A stretch of 64,000 nt of DNA from NCBI RefSeq assembly GCF_026340565.1, contig NZ_JAPEPB010000001.1, forward strand, positions 6,422,001 to 6,486,000. Direction: 5' to 3'. This stretch comes from Kitasatospora sp. NBC_01287 (GTDB lineage: Bacteria > Actinomycetota > Actinomycetes > Streptomycetales > Streptomycetaceae). Shown here piece by piece: positions 27,816-36,363 of the stretch. Under the pieces are notes generated by a model. It saw only the letters and a list, made by a program, of their open reading frames with translations, had not been told where the DNA came from and searched no databases. Made by a program: the position numbers and the translations under genes. The stretch's first letter is position 1. Each line of letters opens with the position of its first letter.

Positions 27816-27862
27816 ATCGGCCCAGCTCAGGAGCAGTTTTCTGAGTTGGGCCGATCCTTTTT
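27816..27862 (+). terminator. Rho-independent terminator of tRNA-Val
   Basis: A 15-bp stem with one G-T pair (ATCGGCCCAGCTCAG at 27816-27830 against CTGAGTTGGGCCGAT at 27841-27855), 10-nt loop, followed by CCTTTTTC. A U-tract is rare in this genome and makes this a classical intrinsic terminator. Confidence 0.9.
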
Positions 27863-28187
27863 CCCGACCGCTCTACAGTTCGGCTCGGGCTGTCTGCAGT
27901 CCTGCTACGCAAGATCCACTCCTGAATTCCCCCTGAACGATCACGGTGTTCTCACTGGTCAGGCGCCGTCGATCGGTGGCCCGAAGCAGAACTGGCCCCT
28001 GCCGCGGAGGGGAACAGGGCCGCCAAGGTCAGGCGTGAGCGTCACGGGCGTGGGCCTTGGCGGCCCCTGGAGAGCCTGGGGGCGGTGAAGCTGCCCGATC
28101 GGGGAGGGGGCCACTCCGCTCGGCGGGGAGATGTGCCGGCTGTGCGAACCGTGTACCTGTTCCGATCCGCCGGCAACGGCGTAGGGC
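27863..28187. other. Intergenic region after tRNA-Val with a long inverted repeat
   Basis: No convincing gene. GGGCCGCCAAGG (28017-28028) and CCTTGGCGGCCC (28055-28066) form a perfect 12-bp inverted repeat round 26 nt that itself holds GTGAGCGTCAC. The base composition is less biased than in the core genes to the left. Confidence 0.55.
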
Positions 28188-28502
28188 TCAGGACGGGGGG
28201 TTGATCAGCGTCGCCACGGCAGAGAGCAGGAGGACCAGCCCGGCTCCCAGCGCCAGGCTCCCGTAGAGCGCCGTGTGCTGCTGCAGGAGCGAGACGATAC
28301 CGCGGGGTTGGTAGCCCAGGTCCCCGGTGTGCAGCTGCCCTCGCTCGGTAAGGCTCTGCTGTCTGGCGTTGTGCCTGTCGCGCAGGCCGCGCACGTTCAG
28401 CAGGAGCCCGGCGCCGTATCCGGAGACCAGCAGGCTCACGAGGCTCATGATGACCAGCCCCACAGTACGTTCGATAGTGGACATGGCGGGAGATTGTGTC
28501 AT
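28188..28502 (-). CDS. Small two-helix membrane protein
   Basis: A 104-residue protein with two membrane helices: VGLVIMSLVSLLVSGYGAGL near the N-terminus and ALYGSLALGAGLVLLLSAVA near the C-terminus. The loop between is polar and basic (RGLRDRHNARQQSLTERGQL). The start is ATG 28502, with AAGG about 10 nt upstream; ATG 28484 is an alternative. No family recognised. It is the first gene after the tRNA. Confidence 0.6.
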   Translation of the reverse strand: MTQSPAMSTIERTVGLVIMSLVSLLVSGYGAGLLLNVRGLRDRHNARQQSLTERGQLHTGDLGYQPRGIVSLLQQHTALYGSLALGAGLVLLLSAVATLINPPS

Positions 28503-29087
28503 GGTGCCCGTGCCTTGTCGCCCTCGTCCGAGCGGCCTGGGGGCGTAGCCGCCGTTGCCGTTGCCGTGCCAGGTCGGGTAGGGGGCGTCCGCCAGTGCGC
28601 CAGACCCGAACAAGGCCGCAGTGGCGGTGCGTTGGTCGGCGAGAGGTACGGCGACCTGCCGGCAAACGTGCTGGTGCTCCTCGCGGGGCAGGCGTGGCTG
28701 GATCCGCGGTGCTGGGTGACTGGCTCGAGCTGGTCGCCGACCTCCCGCCGGACGTGTTCACGCAGAGTGAGGTGAGTCAGCTTCTCGCTGCCAAGGGCGT
28801 TGCGGACGAGCGCGTCATCGAGGGCTGGTGCGGGTGGTTTCTGACGCCGCGACAGAGGTCCGGTCGTCCAGGAACGAATTTCGGACGATTCGATCCGGTC
28901 AAGCGATCTTGTGGCTAGACTGAAGGTCGCGGACCTGGACCGTGAGTCCAACTGCCCTGGAAAAACAGGACGTTCAGGTTCATGAGATGCGGTCAGGACA
29001 GGAGAGGGACATTGCTCCAGCGAGCCATACCCGTGCTGCGGACTTCGGGCACGAATTCCGGCCGTCGCCCTGTGGGACGGTGACGCT
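28503..29087. other. Intergenic region left of the biosynthetic cluster
   Basis: 585 bp without a gene that I can support. A plus-strand frame ending at 28918 holds a natural-looking stretch (WLELVADLPPDVFTQSEVSQ, then LLAAKGVADERVIEGW) but has no start with a ribosome site and its upstream part is Arg-rich noise, so it may be a gene remnant. The rest has no clear structure. Confidence 0.4.
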
Positions 29088-29684
29088 GTGTCCACTCAGG
29101 GGACGGCCGATTACGCCGGTCAGGCCCAACTGCCCGAGTTGGTGACGAAGGCCGTGGATCTCGCGCGGCGGGTCGGCTTCACCAAGTCCTGTCGGCCGGA
29201 GCAGGGTCGGTTGTTGTTCGCCCTGGCCGCGGGCGCCCGCGAGAGCATCGGGGAGACGGGTACCGGGTGCGGGGTGGGCCTGGCGTGGATGATCGCCGGA
29301 CGACGCCCGGGTGTACGGGTGGTCAGCGTGGAGCGCGATCCCCAGCGTGCCCGGTGGGCAGCCGAGTTGTTCGCCGATGTGCCCGACGTCGAGATCGTCC
29401 ACGGCGACTGGACCCGGGTGTACGAGCACGGCCCCTTCGACCTGCTCGTGGTCGACGGTGGAGGCAACGGGAAGCAGACCGCCGCCGCGGATCCGGAGCG
29501 GCTGCTGACGCCCGCGGGCTCCATCGTCATCGACGACTTCACCCCGCTCAGCCAGTGGCCTCCGCTGTACGGCGGGCAGCCGGACACCGCCCGGCTCTCC
29601 TGGCTGAACCACCCGGCGCTGCTCGCCACCGAAGTGCGGCTCGCGGCAGACCTGTCGGCCGTGATCGGGACCCGTCGGCCGTGA
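29088..29684 (+). CDS. Class I SAM-dependent methyltransferase (O-methyltransferase-like)
   Basis: A 198-residue protein with the Rossmann pattern of caffeoyl-CoA-O-methyltransferase-like enzymes: SIGETGTGCGVGLAWMIAG is a motif I variant (ETGTGCG), VVSVERDPQRARWAAELF motif II with the acidic residue for ribose, VEIVHGDWT motif III-like, and FDLLVVDGG. GTG 29088 has only a weak ribosome site. It overlaps the HExxH protein gene by GTGA. It is the first gene of the plus-strand trio at the left end of the biosynthetic cluster. Confidence 0.8.
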   Translation: MSTQGTADYAGQAQLPELVTKAVDLARRVGFTKSCRPEQGRLLFALAAGARESIGETGTGCGVGLAWMIAGRRPGVRVVSVERDPQRARWAAELFADVPDVEIVHGDWTRVYEHGPFDLLVVDGGGNGKQTAAADPERLLTPAGSIVIDDFTPLSQWPPLYGGQPDTARLSWLNHPALLATEVRLAADLSAVIGTRRP

Positions 29685-30538
29685 ACCACTCCATCCAGAG
29701 CCCTGACTTCGCCGCGGAGAGCCGGTTCCTGATCGAACGCCTGCTCGCCGGTGCGGACCCGGTGGGGTCCGGCGGGATGTACGACCCCTCGGTCAGCCGG
29801 CCCGTCGAGGCGGCGTCGGGCCCCTCGCCCGAACGGGCCGCGCGGGACGTGGTGGCGGCGATCGGCTTCGAGCTGTCCGAGGGGCCGGTACTCAGCCCGC
29901 AGGGCGAATCGGGCGGCATGTTCTCGCGTCGGCTGGCGCACATCCGTATCGATCTGTCGGTCACCCTCGACGGCGACCATCCGGCGGCCGTCATCGCCCA
30001 CGAGGCCTCCCACTGCGTCGATCCGGGCGCGTACGACTTCGACCACCCGTGGGAGAAGACACCGGACCAGGTCCGGAACGCGGTGCTCGCGCAGCTGGTG
30101 GCCGGCCTGAGCAGTCACGGTTTCGTGCGCGCGATCCTCGGCGCCGACCCGGGGCCGGGCCAGCTCGCGCTCGCCCGGCACATGGTGGAAGTCCTGCGCT
30201 CATCGCCCGCACTGGGCACCTTCGACGCGGCCGACGCGGCCCGCGTGGGCAGCCGGGTCGCCGACGTCGTGCGGACGCTGGACGAGGCCAGGACCGCGCC
30301 CTCGTGGCGGCGACGCCCCGACCGGCAGGTGGCGGTGGACCGCGGGCGGGGTGTCATGTGGCTCGCCGTCGGCCCCGCCGCCGCCCCGCGGGCGTCACTC
30401 GCGTCACCCCCGTCACGGCCGGCGACGCGGGCCCTGGCGCTGAGCCGCGAGGCGCAGGCACGTTTCCGCGACGACCCCCGCTTCACCGACGACCTGGACA
30501 GGTCCCGGCCCGTACCCGGAGATGAGCACGATGACTGA
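29681..30538 (+). CDS. HExxH-containing protein (putative metalloprotein), unknown family
   Basis: A 285-residue soluble protein. Residues 103-115 read AVIAHEASHCVDP, with an HExxH motif (107-111) on a predicted helix, preceded by a beta strand HIRIDLSVTLDGD. This is the architecture of zincin metallopeptidases, though the third ligand is not obvious; Glu or His further on (HPWEKTPD) could serve. In several natural-product clusters HExxH proteins are modifying enzymes rather than proteases. I do not recognise a named family. GTGA overlap with the methyltransferase, and the flavin oxidoreductase gene overlaps its 3' end. Confidence 0.65.
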   Translation: MNHSIQSPDFAAESRFLIERLLAGADPVGSGGMYDPSVSRPVEAASGPSPERAARDVVAAIGFELSEGPVLSPQGESGGMFSRRLAHIRIDLSVTLDGDHPAAVIAHEASHCVDPGAYDFDHPWEKTPDQVRNAVLAQLVAGLSSHGFVRAILGADPGPGQLALARHMVEVLRSSPALGTFDAADAARVGSRVADVVRTLDEARTAPSWRRRPDRQVAVDRGRGVMWLAVGPAAAPRASLASPPSRPATRALALSREAQARFRDDPRFTDDLDRSRPVPGDEHDD

Positions 30539-31649
30539 CCCGTTCCCGCCGGCCCCGCTCCGTCTCTTCAACTTCCTGGTGCCGGGGCCCGACGTGGCCC
30601 AGGTCGGCACGTGGCCCCCCGAGGGCGACCTGCCGACCGTGCACCACATGGTGCGCACCGCGCGGGAAGCCGAGGCGGCCGGGTTCCACGGCATGCTCGT
30701 GCCCACGGCGTACGGCAACTACGTCGACAACTGGGTCGCCGCGACCATGGTGCTGGCCCGCACCGCGCGCATCGGGATGCTCGTGGCGATCCGGCCGAAC
30801 CAGCTGCATCCGGCCCAGTTCGCCAAGGTGAGCGCCTCGATGGCCGAGCTGACCGGCGGCCGGCTCTCGGTGAACGTGGTCCTGGGCGGCTACGACGCGG
30901 AGGACGCCATCCTGGGCATGGTGGAGTCCGCCGAGCAGCGGCTGCTCCGGGCGCGGGAGTGGCTCACCGTCGCCACCCAGGCGTGGGAGGGTTCGGGCCT
31001 GGGGCAGAACTACTCGTTCTCGGGCAAGGTCTACGACGTGGCCGGACTGCGCATCTACCCGCCGGTCGAGCGTCGGCCGGAGATCTTCCTGTCCGGGATG
31101 TCCGACGACGCGCTGCGGGTGAGTGGCATGTTCGCCGACACCCACGTGCTGTGGGCCGACACTCCGGAGCGCACCGCGGAGACCATCGCCCGGGTGAGGG
31201 AGCTGACCTCGCTGGACGGCCGCCAGGTGCGGATCGCGCTGCGCCTGCATGTCATCGTGCGGGAGACCGAGGAAGAGGCATGGCGCGCAGCTGAGTTCAC
31301 CGCGGCCCGGATCGATCCGCAGGTGGCGCGAACCCGGATCGAGGAGACCGCCGGCGGCAGCGCACCGGGTCGCGGCCGGCAGAGCAGGCTCGCCGAGGGC
31401 AGTGACCGGATCGGCCGACACCTGTGGACGGGGACGGGCTCCGCGAGGTTCGGCGCCTCCGTGTCGGTCGTCGGGGACGCGGCTCAGGTCACCGGGCAGC
31501 TGATGGAGTATCGGCGGCTCGGGGTCGACGACCTGATCGTCTCCGGCTATCCGAAGGACGTGGAGGCCCGCAGGTTCGGCCAACTGGTCACACGTCAACT
31601 CGCGGACGCGGACCTGGAGTTCCGGCGCGGTGCGGCAGCCTCCGGCTGA
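30531..31649 (+). CDS. LLM-class flavin-dependent oxidoreductase (SsuD-like)
   Basis: A 372-residue TIM-barrel monooxygenase-type enzyme. Family marks: REAEAAGFHGMLVPTAYG, ARIGMLVAIRPNQLHPAQFA, SMAELTGGRLSVNVVLGG and PEIFLSGMSDDALRVSG, and the late GVDDLIVSGYPKDVEA. These match alkanesulfonate monooxygenase-like FMNH2-dependent enzymes. ATG 30531 has GGAG 9 nt upstream; ATG 30522 is in frame but too close to that site. It overlaps the preceding stop by a few bases, so the three genes 29,088-31,649 form one operon. In the cluster it may hydroxylate or oxidise the product. Confidence 0.85.
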   Translation: MTDPFPPAPLRLFNFLVPGPDVAQVGTWPPEGDLPTVHHMVRTAREAEAAGFHGMLVPTAYGNYVDNWVAATMVLARTARIGMLVAIRPNQLHPAQFAKVSASMAELTGGRLSVNVVLGGYDAEDAILGMVESAEQRLLRAREWLTVATQAWEGSGLGQNYSFSGKVYDVAGLRIYPPVERRPEIFLSGMSDDALRVSGMFADTHVLWADTPERTAETIARVRELTSLDGRQVRIALRLHVIVRETEEEAWRAAEFTAARIDPQVARTRIEETAGGSAPGRGRQSRLAEGSDRIGRHLWTGTGSARFGASVSVVGDAAQVTGQLMEYRRLGVDDLIVSGYPKDVEARRFGQLVTRQLADADLEFRRGAAASG

Positions 31650-31664
31650 GCGTCCCCGGCGCCG

Positions 31665-32396
31665 TCACCACGGCAGCACGGTGCCGGGCGGCGTGAGGAA
31701 GACGCCGGAGGCGTCGGGAGCGCCGGCCAGCATGGTCAGCAGTTCGTCGGCGGCCTGGGCGGCGGTCCGGTCGGCGTCCCCGGGCGCGATGGAGGTGCTC
31801 ATCAGGCCGGGGTGCACGGCCAGCACGCGCATCCTCGGCGCGAACTCCTGGTGCAGGCAGGCCGTCAGCATGTTCTGGGCGGCCTTGGCTATCCGGTAGG
31901 AGTAGGACACCGGGACGTTCGGGATGCCGCCGCCGGCCACGATGTCCAGTGATCCGTGGCGCGAGGAGATGTTCGCGACAACGGGTCGTTCACCGCGCTC
32001 CAGCCAGGGAACGGCGGCGCGCACCACCCGCAGCGCCCCGACGCAGTGCACGTCCAGGCTGGCCAGGACGTCCGAGGCCTGGACCGTGGCCAGTTCGGGC
32101 CCGATCCGCACGACGCCGGCGGCATTGACGAGCAGGTCCAAGGAGGACCAGCCCGTCGAGCCGAGCGCCTCGGCCACCCGGTGCCCGCAGTTCTCGGACG
32201 TGACATCGGCCTCGACCACGTGCAGGGCGGCCAAGGGCGCACCGTCGCGGCCGGGCCGCGCCCGCACGGACTCCGCGCGGCGTGCCAGGGCGAGGACCTC
32301 GCAGCCCGAGAGCCGTAGCCGCCGCACCAGCGCCGACCCGTAGCCGCCCGCCGCGCCGGTCACCAGCGCGGTCCGCGGGCGCCAGGGCGCGGTCAC
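31665..32396 (-). CDS. Short-chain dehydrogenase/reductase
   Basis: A 243-residue SDR: TALVTGAAGGYGSALVRRL is the cofactor loop TGxxxGxG, VNAAGVVRIG the NAAG motif, ANISSRHGSLD supplies Ser, and YSYRIAKAAQN the YxxxK pair. VHPGLMSTSIAPGD is the usual substrate loop. GTG 32396 overlaps the stop of the Gfo/Idh gene (GTGA), so both are translated together. It converges with the flavin oxidoreductase gene. Substrate unknown; a sugar or cyclitol would fit with the partner. Confidence 0.9.
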   Translation of the reverse strand: MTAPWRPRTALVTGAAGGYGSALVRRLRLSGCEVLALARRAESVRARPGRDGAPLAALHVVEADVTSENCGHRVAEALGSTGWSSLDLLVNAAGVVRIGPELATVQASDVLASLDVHCVGALRVVRAAVPWLERGERPVVANISSRHGSLDIVAGGGIPNVPVSYSYRIAKAAQNMLTACLHQEFAPRMRVLAVHPGLMSTSIAPGDADRTAAQAADELLTMLAGAPDASGVFLTPPGTVLPW

Positions 32397-33889
32397 CGCG
32401 AACCGCCGGAGGTGTCGACGTCCGCGCCGTCGACCGTCAGCCAGCCCGTCCGCTTCGCGTTGAGGTCGATCGATGTGGACCGTCCGGGGCCTGCCACCAG
32501 CATGTTCCAGTAGGTGCTCGCGGCGAGCTTGACGGGCAGCTCGTGGCTGGCGAGGCCGGCCCGGCCGGAGTCGGCGTTCAGGAAGTCGTTGAACAACTCG
32601 CTGCGGGCGGCCTCGTTGTGGCCCAGGTACCCGCTGTCCGGGGCACTGCCGCGGGCCAGCGCTTCGCCGACTTCGAGCCTGTCGAAGGGCTTGCCGCCGA
32701 CGACGGCGGAGTTGCGGAAGAAGTACACGTCGAAGTGGTCGTAGTGGCCGAGGCCCGCGTCCGAGTCGGCGTGCTTGCCCGACTCGTAGGACTGGTAGGA
32801 GTGCACCTGGATGTTGAGCAGGTGACCCACCTGGATCGTCATCCGCTCGTGCCTGACCCGGCCGTTCGACTTGTAGGTGTCCGCGGGCAGCTCCATCCAG
32901 GCGCGGCGGGAGAAGGAGGTCTGGAGCAGGTTCATGGACACCGTGGTCATGGCCGCCTCGCCACGCCGGAACTGGCCCAGCAGGTGCAGGTCGGTCTCGC
33001 CGAACCGGCTCAACTGCCGCAGTGCGTCCGGGTCGAAGCGCGTCAGCGACGCGCCCTGCTCGCCGAAGAACCTGCGGTACTGGTCGGGCCCCACCTGCCG
33101 CAGGAAGTCGGCCGGGGTGTGGGAACGGGTGCTGAACTCGAAACGATCGGGCGCGGTGGCCCGCAGCGAGTCGTTGACGCCGAGCAGCCAGGTCATCAGG
33201 TCGAAGAAGTGGTAGCCGGAGTGCATGAGCTTGCCGTAGCCGTACTTGTACGAGTGGTTCTCGCGGCTGAAGAACTCGTCCGGCATGTTCCACATGCCGT
33301 CCGCGTGGTACAGGTCGAGGTAGGTGACCGGCACGCCGTACGCGCCCAGGAACTCCCTGAGGTAGCTGTGGATCAGCTCGTATCCGAGATGCGCGCGGCG
33401 CTGGGTCTGCACCAGGCACCGGGCCCCGGTCCGCTCGGAGGCGTCGAGGAGGTCGTAGAAGTCGTCGACCAGGCCAAGGGAGCCGGATGCGGGGTCATCG
33501 ACCAGCGAGCGAGCGGTGACCGGTTTGTCGAGCAGGACATGTACGGCGTTTTCGAGCGCCCACAGACTGTAGACGCGGTGGGCTCGCGGTTCGGTCGCGA
33601 CGATCATCCCCCACAGTCCGTCCCGCCGCGCTTCCTCCAGCGCCTGTAAAGCCGTCTGCGGCAATGACTCGCTGTCGCGTTCCGCCGTGGGGACGTAGAC
33701 GATCCGGGTGGGCTGCACGGAATGTGTCGCCAAGTACGATTCGACGGTCTGCCGTTGGTCTTCGAGTTCGATGAGCAGCGGTATGTCGACCTCGCCCGCC
33801 GCAGCCGCTCTGGCGAGCATCGGGTAGTAGATTCGCCGCGCGTGCGGGCCCAGCCCGACAAGGGAGACGGATTTCCGTCCTCGAACCAT
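32393..33889 (-). CDS. Gfo/Idh/MocA-like NAD(P)-dependent oxidoreductase
   Basis: A 498-residue protein, longer than the usual 340-400. The N-terminal Rossmann part has VSLVGLGPHARRIYYPML, and WALENAVHVLLDKPVTA is the EKP-like motif with DKP replacing EKP. LMHSGYHFFDLMTWLLGVND is the conserved His-Asp pair region (HxxxD) of the C-terminal beta-sheet domain. Family members oxidise or reduce sugars and inositols. ATG 33889 has GGAGG 8 nt upstream. It is divergent from the hydrolase-kinase operon. Confidence 0.88.
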   Translation of the reverse strand: MVRGRKSVSLVGLGPHARRIYYPMLARAAAAGEVDIPLLIELEDQRQTVESYLATHSVQPTRIVYVPTAERDSESLPQTALQALEEARRDGLWGMIVATEPRAHRVYSLWALENAVHVLLDKPVTARSLVDDPASGSLGLVDDFYDLLDASERTGARCLVQTQRRAHLGYELIHSYLREFLGAYGVPVTYLDLYHADGMWNMPDEFFSRENHSYKYGYGKLMHSGYHFFDLMTWLLGVNDSLRATAPDRFEFSTRSHTPADFLRQVGPDQYRRFFGEQGASLTRFDPDALRQLSRFGETDLHLLGQFRRGEAAMTTVSMNLLQTSFSRRAWMELPADTYKSNGRVRHERMTIQVGHLLNIQVHSYQSYESGKHADSDAGLGHYDHFDVYFFRNSAVVGGKPFDRLEVGEALARGSAPDSGYLGHNEAARSELFNDFLNADSGRAGLASHELPVKLAASTYWNMLVAGPGRSTSIDLNAKRTGWLTVDGADVDTSGGSR

Positions 33890-34070
33890 GTGCGAAGCCT
33901 CCTCGTCGCGGTACAGGAGGGCCCGATCCGCACGATCGGTTCGCCCCCGTGTCAGCAGCCCGCATCAGCGGTCGTCGCAGCCGGTCCTGTCGCATCAGGA
34001 GGCATAGACGCACCGCACCCCGTTAAGATCGTCCAACAAGCTGACCCTACACAGAAATTAACGACTATTC
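33890..34070. promoter_or_regulatory. Divergent promoter region in cluster
   Basis: 181 bp between the Gfo/Idh gene and the plus-strand hydrolase-kinase operon. The right third is AT-rich for this genome (CACAGAAATTAACGACTATT near 34050-34070), as a promoter would be. The downstream ATG 34071 has no ribosome site, so its transcript could be leaderless. Confidence 0.45.
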
Positions 34071-34850
34071 ATGTGTCTTATGCTGAATCCTGTGGAAGGG
34101 GCCGCCGGAACCGGCCTGTGGTCCACCGCGTACGAGCCGTTACTGGTGGACGCGCCACCGGGAGCGGAGACCGGAGTGTTGTTCGTGCACGCGCCGGGGG
34201 AGAACCGCACCGGCGGCAATTACCTCTTCGCGGGGCTGGCGAGGGCCATGGCCGCCGAAGGGATGCTCGCGGCGAGATTCGATCTGGCGGGCTGCGGCGA
34301 GAGCCTGCGGGAGCCCGAGTTCGAGGTCTGGGAGGCGCAGGTCGCCGACGCGCTCGACCTGTTGGCCACGCGGGCGGGGTTGCGCCGCGTCCACGTCGTG
34401 GCGCGGGGGGCCGGCGCGGCGCTGCTCCCGGCGGCGAGCCGATCGGTGGCCTGGCCGAGGGTGGCCGGGCTGAGGGTGGCCCTCTCCCCGCCGCTGCCGC
34501 GGACACTGCTCGACCTGCTCGACCTGCTCGACCTGGGTGGACACGTTGACGACAGCGGCGAGGTGACGGTGCGGGGCGTACCGTCCGGTGCGCTCGCCGC
34601 GTGCTGGGCCGCAGCGGGGGTCGAGCCCAACCTGATCGGTGGCCTGAGCCTGCCGACGGCGGCGCTGCGCGCCTGCGCGGCGGGCCTGGCGCGGCCGGCC
34701 TGGGACGTGGAGGCCGGCGCCGCCACCCAACCGTTCCGGGTGCCGGAGCGGATCGTGGTCACCGAAGCCGACCCCTTGCTCAGGTTGCAGGCCGCCCGAA
34801 TCGCCCTCGCAGCCCTCCTGACCCGCCGGCTCTCCCAGGGAGAATCCTGA
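34071..34850 (+). CDS. Alpha/beta-hydrolase-fold protein lacking the nucleophile serine
   Basis: A 259-residue protein. Strand pattern GVLFVHAPGENRTGGNYLFA (like the HG oxyanion region), MLAARFDLAGCGESLREPE (the xDxxGxGxS loop) and RVHVVARGAGAALLPAAS align with small serine hydrolases, but the elbow reads ARGAGA where GxSxG is expected, so no Ser nucleophile is present. The fold may be structural or use another activity. Start ATG 34071 or ATG 34080; neither has a good ribosome site. The kinase gene starts on its last base (TGATG). Confidence 0.75.
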   Translation: MCLMLNPVEGAAGTGLWSTAYEPLLVDAPPGAETGVLFVHAPGENRTGGNYLFAGLARAMAAEGMLAARFDLAGCGESLREPEFEVWEAQVADALDLLATRAGLRRVHVVARGAGAALLPAASRSVAWPRVAGLRVALSPPLPRTLLDLLDLLDLGGHVDDSGEVTVRGVPSGALAACWAAAGVEPNLIGGLSLPTAALRACAAGLARPAWDVEAGAATQPFRVPERIVVTEADPLLRLQAARIALAALLTRRLSQGES

Positions 34851-35461
34851 TGTTCATCGCCGTTACCGGGCCCGACGGGGCCGGCAAGACCACGTTGTGC
34901 GACGTGCTGGGCCAGGACGGCCGGGCGTCCGGGACGACGCCGGTCGTCGTCGCGCCACTGGAGTCCGGCAAGAAGCTCGCCCTGCGCTTCGGTGCGCTGC
35001 CCGCGCCCGGCCCCGGGCGCTGGGCGGCCCGTGAGGAGTGGATGGCCGGCTACCTCTGCCTGTGCCTGGTGGAGTGCGCCGAGCGGTTCGTCCTCCCCGC
35101 GATGGAGGCCGGCGGCACCGTCGTCGCCGACAAGTGGGTGGCGGACCTGCGGGTCTCGCAGGACTACTTCGGCGTCGACCTGAGCCGCTGGTCGGCGGCG
35201 CTGTCGCGGTTGCCGGTCCCCGATCTGACGGTGGTCCTGCACTCCTCGGTCGACACCTTGTCCCGGCGGCTGGCCGAGCAGGGCCACGACGGTCCCGGGG
35301 CCCGTCAGGACTACCTTGAGCACGCCGTCCGACGGTACGCGCGCCTGCGGGGTCGGCCGGGGATGCTGCACCTCGCCGCCGACGCGCCGACGGGGGAGAA
35401 CGCGGCACGGGTGCGCGAGGCGCTCGTGGCCCTGCCCCAGCAGGACGGGCCGGGCCGATGA
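34850..35461 (+). CDS. Thymidylate-kinase-like P-loop enzyme
   Basis: A 203-residue P-loop kinase. FIAVTGPDGAGKTTLCDVLG is the Walker A of the dTMP kinase group; VVADKWVADLRVSQDYFGVD matches the DRx-type segment with Lys in place of Arg, and PDLTVVLHSSVDTLSRRLAE the helix that precedes the LID. Short and without domains to spare. ATG 34850 with GGGAG 7 nt upstream. It overlaps genes on both sides (TGATG, ATGA). A second kinase of the same group is at 37,048. The substrate is probably a pathway intermediate rather than dTMP; inference. Confidence 0.82.
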   Translation: MFIAVTGPDGAGKTTLCDVLGQDGRASGTTPVVVAPLESGKKLALRFGALPAPGPGRWAAREEWMAGYLCLCLVECAERFVLPAMEAGGTVVADKWVADLRVSQDYFGVDLSRWSAALSRLPVPDLTVVLHSSVDTLSRRLAEQGHDGPGARQDYLEHAVRRYARLRGRPGMLHLAADAPTGENAARVREALVALPQQDGPGR

Positions 35462-36363
35462 CGGCTTCGGACGGCGCGGTGACGGTCGTCGCCTCGGGCA
35501 TCCGCCGCACCCAGGCGATCGTGACCCAGACGGTCGTGACCCAGGCGGTCGTGACCCAGACGGTCGTGACCCAGACGGTCGGGATCGAGGCGGTCGGGGC
35601 CGAGGCGGTCGGGACCCGGCCTTTCGGCGGCAGGCTGATGATCGTCCTGGACGAGCCCTCGGCGCGGCCCGCGCGGGGCCTGGTCGTGTGCGCGCACGGT
35701 CTGACCGGCGATCGGACCGGCCCCGTGCGCCTGCTCGCGGACTGGTCCGCCGCGCTCGCCCGCGCGGGCTGGGCGGTGGCCCGGCTGGACCTGCGCGGTT
35801 CGGGCGACTCCTCGGGGACGTTCGAGGAGGCCACCCTCGCCCAGGGCGTCGAGGACGTCCTGGGCGCGACGGCGTGGAGCCGGGGGGCCGTCGCCGGAAC
35901 GCGGGGCCGGCCCCTGCCGACCGTCCTCGCGGGCATCAGCCTCGGCGGCCTGCCCGCGGTCGGGGCCGCGGCGAGCGTCGACCCGCTCGCGGGAGTGCTG
36001 CTGCTGTCGAGCGACCTGCTCGAAGCGGAACACTTCGCCGGGGCGCCGACGCTCTTCCGGGACGGCGAATTCCACCTGAGCACCGCCTACCTCGCCGAGC
36101 GCGCCGCGCTGCGGCCACGCGCCGCGCTGGCCTCGATCGGCGCGCCGGTGCGGTTGGTCCACGGCATGGACGACCCGTTCGTGGCGCCCGAAGTCCCCGC
36201 TCTGCTGGAGCTCGGGATCAGCGCGCGGGGGATCCCGCGGTGCGGGCACCTCTTCGAGACGCCCGCGGCGCGGGCGCGACTGGTCGAGCTCAGCCTCGGT
36301 TTTCTGCGGGAATGCGTTCCAGAAGCGCTCGAACGACCTGCTCGACGGCCCGGCTCCGGCTGA
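35458..36363 (+). CDS. Alpha/beta hydrolase with intact catalytic triad
   Basis: A 301-residue serine hydrolase. CAHGLTGDRTGP is the oxyanion HG motif, ARLDLRGSGDSSGTFEE the loop, LAGISLGGLPAVG the elbow (Ser about 161), VHGMDDPFVAPE the Asp (about 238) and RCGHLFETP the His (about 262). It is the only one of the four related proteins in the cluster with all three residues. The N-terminus carries pentapeptide repeats VTQTV from 15-bp DNA units. ATGA overlap with the kinase. Its 3' end overlaps the convergent kinase gene by 74 bp. Confidence 0.85.
   Translation: MTASDGAVTVVASGIRRTQAIVTQTVVTQAVVTQTVVTQTVGIEAVGAEAVGTRPFGGRLMIVLDEPSARPARGLVVCAHGLTGDRTGPVRLLADWSAALARAGWAVARLDLRGSGDSSGTFEEATLAQGVEDVLGATAWSRGAVAGTRGRPLPTVLAGISLGGLPAVGAAASVDPLAGVLLLSSDLLEAEHFAGAPTLFRDGEFHLSTAYLAERAALRPRAALASIGAPVRLVHGMDDPFVAPEVPALLELGISARGIPRCGHLFETPAARARLVELSLGFLRECVPEALERPARRPGSG
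35506..35610 (+). repeat. Seven 15-bp in-frame repeats in the hydrolase N-terminus
   Basis: Units GTGACCCAGACGGTC (several perfect) and diverged GGGATCGAGGCGGTC run in tandem and encode VTQTV, VTQAV, GIEAV and GAEAV. They lie before the first core strand of the hydrolase. Confidence 0.88.

Noticed and set aside
28496..28918. Plus-strand frame with a natural-looking C-terminal part near 28,700-28,850
   Set aside because: No ribosome site or plausible start, Arg-rich first half; recorded only as possible remnant DNA.
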